A stretch of DNA of 64,000 bases from Myxococcales bacterium (lineage in GTDB: Bacteria; Myxococcota_A; UBA9160; UBA4427). The stretch is from contig DUBZ01000061.1 of the NCBI GenBank assembly GCA_012960035.1, forward strand, positions 62,001 to 126,000, written 5' to 3'. Positions 18,097 to 27,533 of the stretch are shown here, in pieces. The position numbers were made by a program, and so were the translations under genes. Position 1 is the stretch's first letter, and every line of letters begins with the position of its first letter. The notes under the pieces were generated by a model. It was given only the letters and a program-made list of their open reading frames with translations, ran no database searches and was not told the DNA's origin.

Positions 18097-18716
18097 CTAG
18101 GTCTTCGAGTCTACGCGCCGCGCGTAGCGCTCGGTTGGCCGTTTTCCGGATTCGTCCAGAACGTCAAATTCTTCGACGAGATCCTCGACCCATGGAATCG
18201 TGCCGGTACGCGCCATCAACTCGTTGCAGGTAAGCAATGCAACGGCTGCTCGGCCGACCAGGAGGGGCGTCTGTGATTGAGAGAGGTCCATCTCGCGGTT
18301 CTTGGCCGCGTCGAGGATGAACTCGGTTGCGACGACTCCGGGGTAGAGCACGATTGCCGGAATTCCCTTTGGCTCAAGCTCGAGCGCCATGTCGGCGGTC
18401 ATGCGATCTAGGCCCGCTTTTCCTGCTCCGTAAGACGAGCTGAAGTGATAGGTCTGTCCGCCAGGCGAAGACGGATGCGTTCGAAGAGCGTCACGATCTG
18501 CTCGTCGTCTCCGTGGTCGCATTGGATCGCGCGTCCTTCACCGCCCAACTCTGTCACTTCGCGCGCGGTCGTGTCGATTGTGCGTTCGCCCGCGCCAGTG
18601 GTTCTGCCGGTCACATAGACGATGCAGCCGCGCTCGCCGAGCGCAAGCGCGATGCCCTTGCCAATTCCGCGGCTCGCGCCGGTCACGACCGCGATCCTTC
18701 CCTTCAAGTCCGTCAT
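18097..18716 (-). pseudogene. SDR pseudogene (internal deletion and frameshift)
   Basis: The start MTDLKGRIAVVTGASRGIGK at 18716 is an intact SDR cofactor loop and continues to QCDHGDDEQIVTLFERIR. Near 18475 the homologous frame switches to GGQTYHFSSSYGAGKAGLDR (catalytic serine and YGAGK) and runs to 18097. The part in between, about 80 residues including the NNAG motif, is missing. The product cannot be made as one chain. It is the second SDR in the window broken this way. The thiolase gene at 18925 is divergent from it. Confidence 0.7.
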
Positions 18717-18924
18717 TTCGATACCCATTCCCATCTTCGAGCGCCGATGCTCGGGCGCCAGCCGTTCGGATCCGCATCTGACAATACAGGATCGTGAGGG
18801 CGATCGGTCCCGAAGCGGTTGCGCCGCTGACCCGGTCGCGTGGTCGGTGTCCGATCTTGTCTCGGGCCTGACTTTCGGTGGGTGCAATGGCAATTGCTCG
18901 ATAGCTCCGGCAGACTTGGCCGCC

Positions 18925-20463
18925 ATGACGATATCCCTTCGGACTCCCGTTCTTGTTGGCTGCGCGCAACTCACTCGGCCATCAATGGATGCTTCAGGCC
19001 TGATTGATGCCGCCGCAATCGAACCCCTCCGCATGATGGAGAGCGCGGCTCATGTCGCCGCCGAGGATGCGGGGGCACTGGGGCTGCTCGAAAAGATCGA
19101 CTCCATTCGGATTCCTCAAGGCGTTTGGCGTTATTCGAATCCCGCCTATCAGTTGGGTAAACGACTTGGTTGCAGGGGCTTCGAAACAGGGCTCGCCCCG
19201 ATCAGTGGTTCGTCCGTCCAGATCATGTTGAGTCGGGCGGCGGAGGAGATCCAGCAAGGGTTGCGCGACGTGGTGCTGCTGGCTTCGTCCGAATGTGGAC
19301 ATTGGACACGCCGCCAGAAGAAGGAGGGAGGCGCAATTCCGGAATGGGCACATTTTGGTGGCTTCGATCCGCAAGAGGGGAGCGGTGATGTTCCGGCGCC
19401 GGACCAACGTTTTGGTGGCGAGGAAATGCAAGTCGGTTGGTGGGAGCGCAAGTATCACGTGCAAGCGATTCAGGGCTTTGCGCTCTATGAGAATGCTATG
19501 CGCTACCAGAAGAGTGAGGGCCTGGATGAGCATCGCAAACGAATTACCTCGCTCTGGGCTCGCTTTGCGGAGGTCGCTCGAGACAATCCGAGTGCATGGA
19601 TCCGCAGCGCTCCGTCTGCCGAAGTGATCGGCGCCGCGGCCGGTGATAACCGGATGGTTTCGTATCCCTATACGAAGCTGATGGTGGCCAATATCTCGGT
19701 CAACCAATCGGCCGCGCTCTTGCTCTGCTCGTACGAAATGGCGATGCAGCTCGGCGTGAGCGAAGACCGGATGATTTTTCCACATGCCAGTGCGGAAACG
19801 ACGCGCACTCATGAAATCTCTCACCGCCCCGACTTCTATAGCCAACCGGCGATCGGCTTGGTGGGAAAGAAAGTGTCCGAACTTGCGGGGTGTCGCTGTG
19901 ACGAGATCGAGCATGTCGATCTCTACTCGTGCTTTCCGGCTGCCGTACAGATGGCCGCCGCGGAACTCGGCTTGTCCCTTGATCGAGAGCTTACGGTGAC
20001 GGGAGGGTTGACGTTTTCAGGCGGCCCACTCAACAGTTATGTGATGCATTCGATTGCCGGAATGATGCAACGCCTGCGGGCACGTCGGGAAGCCGGGCAT
20101 ATTGAGCGAGGCCTCGTCTCCTCGATCGGCGGTTTCATTGCGAAGCACGCGCTCTCTATTTATGGAGCCGGGCCACCTGGTCCTCGAGGGTTTCAACATG
20201 CCTGCGTCGATGATGCGTCGATGGCGCTTCCTAAGCGTGAACTTGCTCGTGATTGCGAGGGCCCCGCTGTTGTGGAAACCTTCGCCGTGATGGGGGCAGC
20301 CGGTGCTGGACCGCATCATCTATTGCTCAGTTGCGGCATTGCCACGGGTGCGCGCGTCTGGGCGGAGTGTCACGATCCCGATATCGTCACTTCGGTTGAG
20401 CGCGAAGAACTCTGTGGTCGCCGGGTCGACGTGAGCGCCGATGGCGTGGCGACTTTTCAATAG
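18925..20463 (+). CDS. thiolase-like acetyl-CoA acetyltransferase family protein
   Basis: The 512-residue protein belongs to the thiolase superfamily branch annotated as acetyl-CoA acetyltransferase/SCP-x thiolase. It begins MTISLRTPVLVGCAQLTRPS; the nucleophile region reads APISGSSVQIMLSRAAEEI, with serine where classical thiolases have cysteine, as in many members of this branch. HVDLYSCFPAAVQMAA, VTGGLTFSGGPLNSY and the C-terminal domain are preserved. It may act on branched or steroid side-chain acyl-CoA, or be non-catalytic. The frame is open back to 18622, but that part overlaps the SDR relic; the ATG at 18925 matches family length. Confidence 0.8.
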   Translation: MTISLRTPVLVGCAQLTRPSMDASGLIDAAAIEPLRMMESAAHVAAEDAGALGLLEKIDSIRIPQGVWRYSNPAYQLGKRLGCRGFETGLAPISGSSVQIMLSRAAEEIQQGLRDVVLLASSECGHWTRRQKKEGGAIPEWAHFGGFDPQEGSGDVPAPDQRFGGEEMQVGWWERKYHVQAIQGFALYENAMRYQKSEGLDEHRKRITSLWARFAEVARDNPSAWIRSAPSAEVIGAAAGDNRMVSYPYTKLMVANISVNQSAALLLCSYEMAMQLGVSEDRMIFPHASAETTRTHEISHRPDFYSQPAIGLVGKKVSELAGCRCDEIEHVDLYSCFPAAVQMAAAELGLSLDRELTVTGGLTFSGGPLNSYVMHSIAGMMQRLRARREAGHIERGLVSSIGGFIAKHALSIYGAGPPGPRGFQHACVDDASMALPKRELARDCEGPAVVETFAVMGAAGAGPHHLLLSCGIATGARVWAECHDPDIVTSVEREELCGRRVDVSADGVATFQ

Positions 20464-20783
20464 CCACATAGGGCAGGGCGGGCCGTTTCGAATTGCCACT
20501 AGCCCGGAACGGTGCTGGAGCGCCTGCATCGGCATCGACCGAACAGCCTGTCTTGTGTAGACGCCGCGAACTCCTCATAGTCCATCCGTGACGAAGTTCG
20601 ACGACATGGAACGGCTGCTCTTCTTGGCCTTCATCTTGATGTTCGCGTCTCAAGGACTCTTCCTTGTGCAGGCCCTTGATCTCGGCCTCCACATTGTTGC
20701 CGGTGGCTTTACATTGTTTCTTCCGTGATCATTCAACCCGCCGGGGCCACAGAAGTTTCGCATCACAGCAGTAACGAGTTGAA
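20464..20783. other. stretch without a firm gene
   Basis: This is the region between the thiolase and the sortase. The plus strand holds a 40-residue hydrophobic frame (20606-20728) starting MERLLFLAFILMFASQG. The opposite strand across the same bases reads EIKGLHKEESLRREHQDEGQ. One of them may be a short gene or relic; the sequence does not decide. No terminator was recognised. Confidence 0.25.
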
Positions 20784-21356
20784 TTACGTACGGCCTGCGG
20801 AGATGACATAGCGAAGCGGGCCACCGGGTAGAATCCGACCAAAGGGAAAGCAGGTGATGAGCGTCAATTCAGCGCGGCCCGTTGGCAAGAGCAATTCGGT
20901 TCGCGATTCGTGTACGACCTGCCTTCCATCCACGCGGTACCGATCAACACCGTTCTCAGTCTCGATGACCAACTCATCGCCCTCCACCAGATCTTGAAGG
21001 AAAGCGAAGTGGGTATCGCGGTGTCCGGCCAGGACGATATTGTCAGGTCCCCCGGGCGGGCTACTCGAGCTGACGTGGGCGGGCCCGAAGGCCATTGATT
21101 GCCCGGTCGCCCCCGCCAACACGTAGAGATCCTTGTCCAGGCGTGGAGCCACGAGGCGAGCAACGGGCCAGGTATCGGCCCATGGCCAGGGCCTCGACCG
21201 ATCCTCCCCTTGTTGAACGCGCTGCCACGAGGCTTTGATCAGGAGCTGGGCAAGTTCCGCTTTGACGGGAATCCACAGCCCGTTTGCGACGAGAGCAAGA
21301 CCCAGTAGACCTAACAACGTCCCTGCGATCACCGCCGTTAGACGAGAGCCGGTCAC
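20784..21356 (-). CDS. class GN sortase (marine proteobacterial type)
   Basis: The 190-residue enzyme has an N-terminal membrane anchor (TAVIAGTLLGLLGLALVANG) and a sortase domain. The catalytic residues are visible: His112 in LAGHRDTHFAFL, Cys169 in LTLITCFPFG and Arg182 in LRYVIS. It should cleave a C-terminal sorting motif in its partner and transfer the protein to an acceptor at the cell envelope. The start is the GTG at 21356, whose last bases overlap the TGA of the upstream target gene (GTGA), showing translational coupling. A longer frame extending to 22007 lies inside the target gene and is not used. Confidence 0.9.
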   Translation of the reverse strand: MTGSRLTAVIAGTLLGLLGLALVANGLWIPVKAELAQLLIKASWQRVQQGEDRSRPWPWADTWPVARLVAPRLDKDLYVLAGATGQSMAFGPAHVSSSSPPGGPDNIVLAGHRDTHFAFLQDLVEGDELVIETENGVDRYRVDGRQVVHESRTELLLPTGRAELTLITCFPFGRILPGGPLRYVISAGRT

Positions 21357-23548
21357 GCGCCACGTCCAGATCTCCACAGCAATGACGAAATCCCGAGCAG
21401 CATCGAACCGATGCCGAGGAGCAGAGCAGCCGGCGTAGACCCCATAGGCAATAGCCCTAGTGGCCGGGAGGCCAATGCCTGGGTGCTTATCACGGACGCG
21501 CTCGCCTGTTTGAGATGGAGGTCTCCCGGGCCTGTTCCAGGCGCGGGCTGTGAAGGCTGGGTGTTGGCGGGGGCATCCTTTCCTCCAAATAGTGTTCGCC
21601 AACTCCAACCGCGTGGAAGCAAGGAGGGCACGGCATGTTTTTCGGGAACCACATCGACGGGCGCCGTCGGCGTGACGTCGACCGCGACCAGACTGGTCCA
21701 GCGCGTGACGATGTGATGCAGAATTCCAAGCTCTGCAACGTCGGCTGAAACGCGGTCGACCGGAGCACCTTCGTGCAGCGAGTTCATCAACGACGCGACC
21801 TTTCGCCGGGCCCAGACGCGTGCGACGCCTGCGTGCTTTGATCCTCCGCTTACATCGAGTTCGATTCGCAGGTCTTCGCGCCCACGCTGTCCAGTCAAGA
21901 CGACTTGGCCCACACCCGCCGGGAGACGAGCCGCAATGACGACGGGTTCTCCGGAATAGACGTCCGGAATACGGCGGGGCCAGGCTTCGACTCCGGTCGC
22001 GTCCCATTCCACGATGAGGTCATGTAGGACTGGGCTGTCGAGCTTCGAGAAGAGCTCGCCCATCCGCGCCTCGACCTCTTCCGGGCTGGCGATGTAGGTA
22101 AACGTCCCGCGGCCGAATTCGGCCGCCTTCGTCATGAAATGTGAATTCGGAGCAGAGCCAATGCCCACCGTATAGAGACGGCTGCGATCGAGATCCCGAC
22201 GGATGACCCGCAACAGATCAGACTCGTTGCCAACCGCTCCGTCGGTGATGAAGATGATCTGCCGAACGGCGCGCCGCTCGGTCCCGCGTATCAGGGCGGC
22301 CGTCAACGCGGGCAACATCTCCGTCCCGCCGCGGGCGTCGAGTTGGCTGACCCAGACAACGGCCTCCCGAATCGACGCCTGATTCACAGGACGTGCTTGC
22401 GAGTAGAGCTTCTCGACGGTTGAGTCGAACCGGATGACGTTGAAGGCATCTTCCGGATGCAATTGTCCCAAGGTATGGATGAGAGCTTTTTGAGCCTGGC
22501 GAATCGAGTCGCCGCCCATCGACCCCGATGTATCGATCACGAAGATCGTTTCCTTCGAGAGTCGGATCTCGCTCGCGCCCGCATCGGGATCAGGATCCGG
22601 ACTCGGGGGCAGCACCATGAGGAGTGCATAGTGCTCGCCCTGCCACTGCTCATGAAAGAGCGCGGCCCCCGGCACCTTGCCGACCACCGGCCGCCAACTC
22701 AAGACAAAATCTGACTCGGCCTGCACCAGTCCGTCCGACAGTTCAACTTCATAGACGTGATCCGGCTCTGCCCGCACACGAACCGGGTGCGTCGGACTCT
22801 CGACCTCGACGAGGCGAAAGCCTGCATCGATGCGAACACGAATCGAAACCGGCTGGGTACGGCCCGATGCCGGATTCGATAGCGGTGGTGTAATCCGGTC
22901 GGCGTCGGGAACAGGAGCCCGCTGCACGGTGTCTTCCCAGCCCGATTCCGAGAAACCTGAAATGCTCGAAGTCGTCGGGATATAGCGAGGCGCTACGACC
23001 ATCGGGAAGCGAATCGAGAAGCGCGCGCGATCGTAACGAAGGACTTCCTGATAGCTCAGAACGATCTCGACGTTCTCGCCCGGACCGATATTCGCCACCG
23101 TGGTCGTAAAGATGTTTGGACGCTCTTGCTCGACGAGAGAAGCCTTTCGTCCCTCGGATCTGGCCTTCTCGAAGGTCGCACGCGCCTTCGCGCATTCCTG
23201 GACCCGTCCTTCGAGGACGCGGTCGCCGATCGTCATCTTCAGCGAATCCACTGCTGCCTTCTCAGGCAGTGGGAAGACATAGACGGCTTCGACCCAATCT
23301 CGCGTCGGGTTGTAGAAGCGCTGTGTGACCCGAGTTCGACCAACCAGACCCGTGACCTTGATCTCGACGTCGGTTGCCAACGTCGGCGCGGCACGAAGCC
23401 CGTCGGCGCGGCGCAGTAGAAGCCCACCCGATTGCAATTCGCTCGGGCGCGTCTGGGTGCCGAGCGCGGTGGTGGGTGAAGCATTCGCAACACCAAGTGT
23501 CATGCATGGAATCAGCAGGAGTAGGTAAATTGACTGTGACGGATTCAT
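21353..23548 (-). CDS. VIT/VWA-domain sortase target protein
   Basis: The 731-residue exported protein has a signal peptide (residues 1-23), a VIT domain at about 58-190 (VTGLVGRTRVTQRFYNP, VFPLPEKAAVDS) and a von Willebrand A domain from about 335 with the metal-ion site DTSGSMGGDS (339-348). The C-terminal sorting signal is LPMGS (700-704), a hydrophobic stretch, and a basic tail ending WRSGRG. This matches the marine sortase target family, often the only sortase substrate in its genome. It overlaps the sortase gene by four bases. It probably becomes an envelope-anchored adhesion or matrix-binding protein. The motif differs from the common LPxTG. Confidence 0.9.
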   Translation of the reverse strand: MNPSQSIYLLLLIPCMTLGVANASPTTALGTQTRPSELQSGGLLLRRADGLRAAPTLATDVEIKVTGLVGRTRVTQRFYNPTRDWVEAVYVFPLPEKAAVDSLKMTIGDRVLEGRVQECAKARATFEKARSEGRKASLVEQERPNIFTTTVANIGPGENVEIVLSYQEVLRYDRARFSIRFPMVVAPRYIPTTSSISGFSESGWEDTVQRAPVPDADRITPPLSNPASGRTQPVSIRVRIDAGFRLVEVESPTHPVRVRAEPDHVYEVELSDGLVQAESDFVLSWRPVVGKVPGAALFHEQWQGEHYALLMVLPPSPDPDPDAGASEIRLSKETIFVIDTSGSMGGDSIRQAQKALIHTLGQLHPEDAFNVIRFDSTVEKLYSQARPVNQASIREAVVWVSQLDARGGTEMLPALTAALIRGTERRAVRQIIFITDGAVGNESDLLRVIRRDLDRSRLYTVGIGSAPNSHFMTKAAEFGRGTFTYIASPEEVEARMGELFSKLDSPVLHDLIVEWDATGVEAWPRRIPDVYSGEPVVIAARLPAGVGQVVLTGQRGREDLRIELDVSGGSKHAGVARVWARRKVASLMNSLHEGAPVDRVSADVAELGILHHIVTRWTSLVAVDVTPTAPVDVVPEKHAVPSLLPRGWSWRTLFGGKDAPANTQPSQPAPGTGPGDLHLKQASASVISTQALASRPLGLLPMGSTPAALLLGIGSMLLGISSLLWRSGRGA

Positions 23549-23941
23549 CTCGCTCTCCGGCGTGGCTGTGCATCAGCCGGCCGTCACCTCGGAACACGTC
23601 ATGTGTTCAGGTGGTTTCGAGTCGGTTTCCACAGCGTTAAGGCTTTCAAATGACGTAGTGCGGCGGTGGTCTAGTGAACTCTGCATCCACTGACCCCGTG
23701 ACTTACGCGCCGGTTCTCTGTGCGAGATCAAAAATGGATCGACGCTCGGCAATGGCGTTCGATCCCCTCATGTCAGAATCTCATTTATGTTAGTTCTATT
23801 GCCAGGTAGGGACTCGCGATTTTCTTATGTCGATGTCGAGGGATGATCGGCCGCGTTCTGTCCAAGCAAATGCGATTTCGCGCCTCTCGCTCTATAGGGA
23901 ATCCTGGAACTCCGTAAATCCAAAATGCATGTCTGCTCCGA
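23549..23941. other. intergenic stretch without an identified gene
   Basis: About 390 bases lie between the sortase-target promoter side and the end of the carboxymuconolactone decarboxylase gene. No frame resembles a known protein, and no clear terminator or repeat is seen. The promoter for the target/sortase operon should lie here. Confidence 0.35.
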
Positions 23942-24505
23942 TCACGGGTTTATACCGTCCGGCGGCCAGGATTCGATGCCCTCTTCGAGAGGAATCGCGA
24001 GGGACCTCGCCAGTTTCGAAACGAGCTGCCAGCAGCCAACCGCTGTGACGAGTTCAATCGTCGCGTTCTGTCCAAAGAGCGAAGTACATTGCTTCATCTG
24101 CTCTGCGGAAAGCGCACCTTCATCGAGCAGCGTGTCGACGGCGGTGAGCAGCAGCTTGGCGTCGTCGTCGAAATGACTGCTCTTCTGCCAGTCCCCACGC
24201 AACTCAAGCAGGTCCTGGTCGCTACACCCGAACTGTTCGCGCGCGATCTTCCAATGTTGTGTCCACTCGTAGTCGGCCCCCGTCGACCATCCGATTCGCA
24301 TGATCAGCAGCTCTCGCAACCGATCGTCGAGTTCGCCACCAAAGAGGAGCGAGACGAGTAGATCCGAGAGCGCCTTCGCGGTCCGCGGTCGCTGGAGCAT
24401 GACGCGGAAGATGTTCAACTCCGCGAAGGCCGGAATCATTTCGATCTTGGCTGCGGCTTCCTTTGCTTCATTGAGGGGCAGTATGTCGACTCGACAATCG
24501 GTCAT
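23942..24505 (-). CDS. carboxymuconolactone decarboxylase/AhpD-like family protein
   Basis: The 187-residue helical protein has the core LDDRLRELLIMRIGWSTGAD then YEWTQHWKIA, the CMD/AhpD pattern. The two cysteines of the peroxidase CxxC motif are absent here (ADYEWTQH), so a thiol-peroxidase role is unlikely. Family members without these cysteines act as decarboxylases or are uncharacterised. AGGAG precedes the ATG at 24505; an upstream frame to 24625 is less likely. It lies downstream of a TetR gene on the same strand. Confidence 0.8.
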   Translation of the reverse strand: MTDCRVDILPLNEAKEAAAKIEMIPAFAELNIFRVMLQRPRTAKALSDLLVSLLFGGELDDRLRELLIMRIGWSTGADYEWTQHWKIAREQFGCSDQDLLELRGDWQKSSHFDDDAKLLLTAVDTLLDEGALSAEQMKQCTSLFGQNATIELVTAVGCWQLVSKLARSLAIPLEEGIESWPPDGINP

Positions 24506-24643
24506 GGCTTCTGGTCTCCTGGTTTGGGAGTTGGATGAAAAACTAGAGCGCGAATTTATGGAGCCATTGGTCGAGTGCAGCAGCGACAGCCTCGACTCGG
24601 AACCGATGCCCCTTGTCGGACACACGCGACAGCGCGGCTCGAG

Positions 24644-25360
24644 TCATTCGTCACTCCCCCGCGATTTTCGCTTCGGAGTGCGCTTGCTCTGACCGCCAGT
24701 TTTTGGGGCATCGGGTTTGCGTGTCCCTGCAAGGAACAAGCGTTTCAGCTCGCCAGCGAAGCGGTTCGTCTCTTCGGCCGAAGATTTTTTGCTTCCTGTG
24801 CGTTGGCTCGCCATGACACTCCAGACGAGGGACGAGGTCAGACTGATCACACCTAACATTTCGGCGTCGATACCCGGCAGACTGTTGGGGCTCTTGGTGA
24901 TCTGTTCCAGGGAGTCGAGGTAGCTTCCCCAGCCGCGTCGAGATTGACTCTCGTTCGCTAGGAGGTGGAACATCCAGAGTCGCGCAATATTGGGATGTTC
25001 CTCGAAATAGTGAACGAAGAAATCGATTTGCTCGGCGAGTCCGCGCGGCTGCTTCATCAACTCGCCGAGTTCGGTCGCGATGTCTTCGGCGACGGCCTGG
25101 CTGAGTTCCTCGCGGTTGCGAAAATGTTGGTAGGCGGTGCTGCGATTCAGCCCGGCGCGCTTCGCGACCTCGACGATGGTCAGTCCGTCGGATCCCCGCT
25201 CCGCGAAGAGGTCACGTGCGGCGGAGACCAGTGCCTTGTGGGAGGCCTTGGCGTCGCTGCGGAGCGCTCGTTGGCGGGTGTTCGCGAGCAGATCCCGCTT
25301 CGTCTGGTGCCCCAGGCCTTGCTTGATGGTCTTCGGGTTCGATCCAACTCGTGCGCTCAT
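24644..25360 (-). CDS. TetR/AcrR family transcriptional regulator
   Basis: The protein of about 238 residues has a helix-turn-helix in ALVSAARDLFAERGSDGLTI and EVAKRAGLNRSTAYQHF, then a helical domain and a basic C-terminal tail (SKRTPKRKSRG). Start codons at 25360 (MSARVGSN) and 25423 are both possible. It is divergent from the catabolic operon starting with the enoyl-CoA hydratase at 25562, which it may repress. The space between contains an AT-rich run (about 25400-25435) suited to a promoter/operator. The effector is unknown; an acyl-CoA is a fair guess from context. Confidence 0.85.
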   Translation of the reverse strand: MSARVGSNPKTIKQGLGHQTKRDLLANTRQRALRSDAKASHKALVSAARDLFAERGSDGLTIVEVAKRAGLNRSTAYQHFRNREELSQAVAEDIATELGELMKQPRGLAEQIDFFVHYFEEHPNIARLWMFHLLANESQSRRGWGSYLDSLEQITKSPNSLPGIDAEMLGVISLTSSLVWSVMASQRTGSKKSSAEETNRFAGELKRLFLAGTRKPDAPKTGGQSKRTPKRKSRGSDE

Positions 25361-25561
25361 TGAGGAGGTCTTTCTCGGTGGTCTTGTTTCCAACGCAACT
25401 GTTGCATGTACTAAAACCATCATATATGTTGGATTTACGCTAGCGCGTCAAGCCGCGACCGCCATCGGGCTACACCGAGTACGGAGAATGAAAGTAATGT
25501 CAGAGCCAAACGGGCATGATTCAGACTGACCAATGCAAGAGCCCTTCGAGGAACGACTTCT

Positions 25562-26368
25562 ATGAGCAACGATGAACCGAATGCGATTGTGCTGACGCGC
25601 GAAGAGGGTGTTGCGACGATCACGCTCAATCGTCCAAAGGTCATGAACGCACTCACGCCCGAACTCTTTAGCGAGTTGGGGGAGCGTTTCGACGAAGTTG
25701 CGGCGAACCCAGAGGATCGCGTGCTCGTGTTGACGGGAAGTGGCAATGCTTTCTGCGGAGGAGCGGATCTCAGCGGTGGTGGTGACCAGGCGATGCGGAT
25801 TGGCAAGGGTCCGATCGCGCGCCAGCAATTCACACGCGAGACACTTCTGCCTGCCCTCAAACTTCATCGCCTCCCCAAGCCGACCATTGCTGCCGTCAAT
25901 GGCGTGGCTGCCGGCGGTGGCTGCAATCTTGCGTTGGGATGTGACGTCGTGTTTGCCGGTCAGTCCGCGCGCTTCGCACAGGTCTTCGTCAATCGTGGAC
26001 TCGCCGTTGATTACGGTGGGACGTGGTTGCTTCCCAGATTGATCGGTCTGCAGAAGGCCAAGGACCTCGCATTTCGTGGCGATGTCATCGGTAGTCAAGA
26101 AGCATTGAGTCTTGGCCTGGCCTTGGAGGTCGTTGCAGACGACGAGCTGATAAAACGCGTGGGCGAATACGCGCGCGTGCTTGCATCTAAGCCTCCGATC
26201 GCTCTCTCCATGATCAAGACGGGCATGAATCGATTGATGAACGCCGGATTCGAGGAGGGGCTCGAGTTCGAGGCGGATGCACAAGCCCGTTGTCTCGGTT
26301 CCGAAGACTTTCGGACGGCGATGATCGCCTGGTTGAAGAAGACCGAAGGACAATACGTTGGCGAATAG
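25562..26368 (+). CDS. enoyl-CoA hydratase/isomerase family protein
   Basis: This 268-residue crotonase has the N-terminal ITLNRPKVMNALTPEL, the first oxyanion-hole motif AFCGGADLSG, and the second AAVNGVAAGGGCNLALGCD. RGLAVDYGGTWLLPRLIG occupies the catalytic region; one of the two classical glutamates is replaced (Asp in VDYGG), as in many isomerase-like members. It hydrates or isomerises enoyl-CoA in beta-oxidation-type pathways. It is the first gene of an operon with the alcohol dehydrogenase (31 bases downstream) and the thioesterase. Confidence 0.9.
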   Translation: MSNDEPNAIVLTREEGVATITLNRPKVMNALTPELFSELGERFDEVAANPEDRVLVLTGSGNAFCGGADLSGGGDQAMRIGKGPIARQQFTRETLLPALKLHRLPKPTIAAVNGVAAGGGCNLALGCDVVFAGQSARFAQVFVNRGLAVDYGGTWLLPRLIGLQKAKDLAFRGDVIGSQEALSLGLALEVVADDELIKRVGEYARVLASKPPIALSMIKTGMNRLMNAGFEEGLEFEADAQARCLGSEDFRTAMIAWLKKTEGQYVGE

Positions 26369-26398
26369 ACGGATTATTTGGATGAAGGAGAAATAGCC

Positions 26399-27496
26399 AT
26401 GACCCTTCCGAAGACCAGTTTTGCGATAGTCCAGACTGCGGCACGTAAGCTCGAACCGATGGACATCCCGATGCCGGAGATCTCGGACGATGCTGGACTA
26501 GTCCGGATCGATGCCTGCGGAATCTGTGGCAGTGACTACGAGCAGTACGAGGGTGTCCTGCGCACGCCGATGCCCGCTATTCCTGGGCACGAACCTCTCG
26601 GTACGGTCGCGGCGATTGGCGATGGTGCTGCGAAGCGCTGGGGCATCGATGTCGGCGATCGGATCGCTGTCGAGACGATGCTCTCGTGCCATCACTGCGG
26701 GCCCTGTCTCGGGGGCTCCTATCATCTTTGTGATACGCGCCGGATCTACTCCTACATTCCGCTTTCCGACGAGCCGGGACTCTGGGGTTCCTACGCGCAA
26801 TATATGTATCTCGATCCGAACGCCGTAGTGCACAAGGTCGACAAGACACTCGCACCGGAGATCGCGGTGATGTTCAACCCGCTCGGTGCGGGATTCCGCT
26901 GGGGTGTCGAAATTCCAAAGACCGGCCCGGGCGACACGGTCGTCATCATGGGGCCGGGACAGCGAGGTCTGGCGAGCGTCCTTGCTTGTCGAGAAGCGGG
27001 CGCCGATAAAATCATCGTCACCGGACTCGAGGTCGACGCGAAGAAGATGAAAATCGCGCGGGCCTTCGGCGCAGACGCGACGATCGACGTGCAGAACGAG
27101 AATGCCAGGCAGCGCGTGCAGGAACTGACCAATGGGCGAGGTGCTGACGTTGTTCTCGACGTGTCGAGTTATGCGACAGAACCGATCGTGCAGGCGATCG
27201 ATTTCGCCCGGATGGGTGGATGCATCGTGCTGGCCGGGGTTAAGGGATTCAAGGCGGTCCCCGACTTCATCTCGGACAAGGTCGTCATGAAGGAACTCAC
27301 GATCAAGGGTGCGATCGGCGTAACGCGAAGCGGATATGCGAGTGCGATTCGCTTGCTCGAGAAGCGCAAACACCCGGTCGAAATGATGCACACCCATGAC
27401 TTCAAACTCGAAGACGCCGAATTGGCAATCAAGACGCTCGCAAGACAGATCGAGGGCGAGGAGTCGATTCACTCCTGCCTGATTCCGGAATTCTAG
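26399..27496 (+). CDS. zinc-dependent alcohol dehydrogenase (MDR family)
   Basis: The 365-residue enzyme shows the catalytic zinc motifs CGICGSDYEQYEG and GHEPLG. The structural zinc cysteines lie in CHHCGPCLGGSYHLC, and the nucleotide loop in MGPGQRGLASVLACREAGA. It oxidises an alcohol with NAD(P). The ATG at 26399 follows GAAGGAGAAATAGCC, deciding the start over an upstream in-frame ATG at 26378. It sits between the enoyl-CoA hydratase and a thioesterase, so the substrate may be a hydroxyacyl-derived intermediate. Confidence 0.92.
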   Translation: MTLPKTSFAIVQTAARKLEPMDIPMPEISDDAGLVRIDACGICGSDYEQYEGVLRTPMPAIPGHEPLGTVAAIGDGAAKRWGIDVGDRIAVETMLSCHHCGPCLGGSYHLCDTRRIYSYIPLSDEPGLWGSYAQYMYLDPNAVVHKVDKTLAPEIAVMFNPLGAGFRWGVEIPKTGPGDTVVIMGPGQRGLASVLACREAGADKIIVTGLEVDAKKMKIARAFGADATIDVQNENARQRVQELTNGRGADVVLDVSSYATEPIVQAIDFARMGGCIVLAGVKGFKAVPDFISDKVVMKELTIKGAIGVTRSGYASAIRLLEKRKHPVEMMHTHDFKLEDAELAIKTLARQIEGEESIHSCLIPEF

Positions 27497-27533
27497 AACC
27501 GAAAAACCGGCAGCCAAACCTTGGAGAATAGAA

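Noticed and set aside
18622-18924. N-terminal extension of the thiolase-like protein
   Set aside because: It overlaps the SDR relic antisense and has no family similarity; the ATG at 18925 matches family length.
20784-22007. Sortase starting far upstream as a 407-residue protein
   Set aside because: The extra 217 residues lie inside the VWA target gene in another frame and are arginine-rich nonsense; the GTGA overlap gives a normal sortase length.
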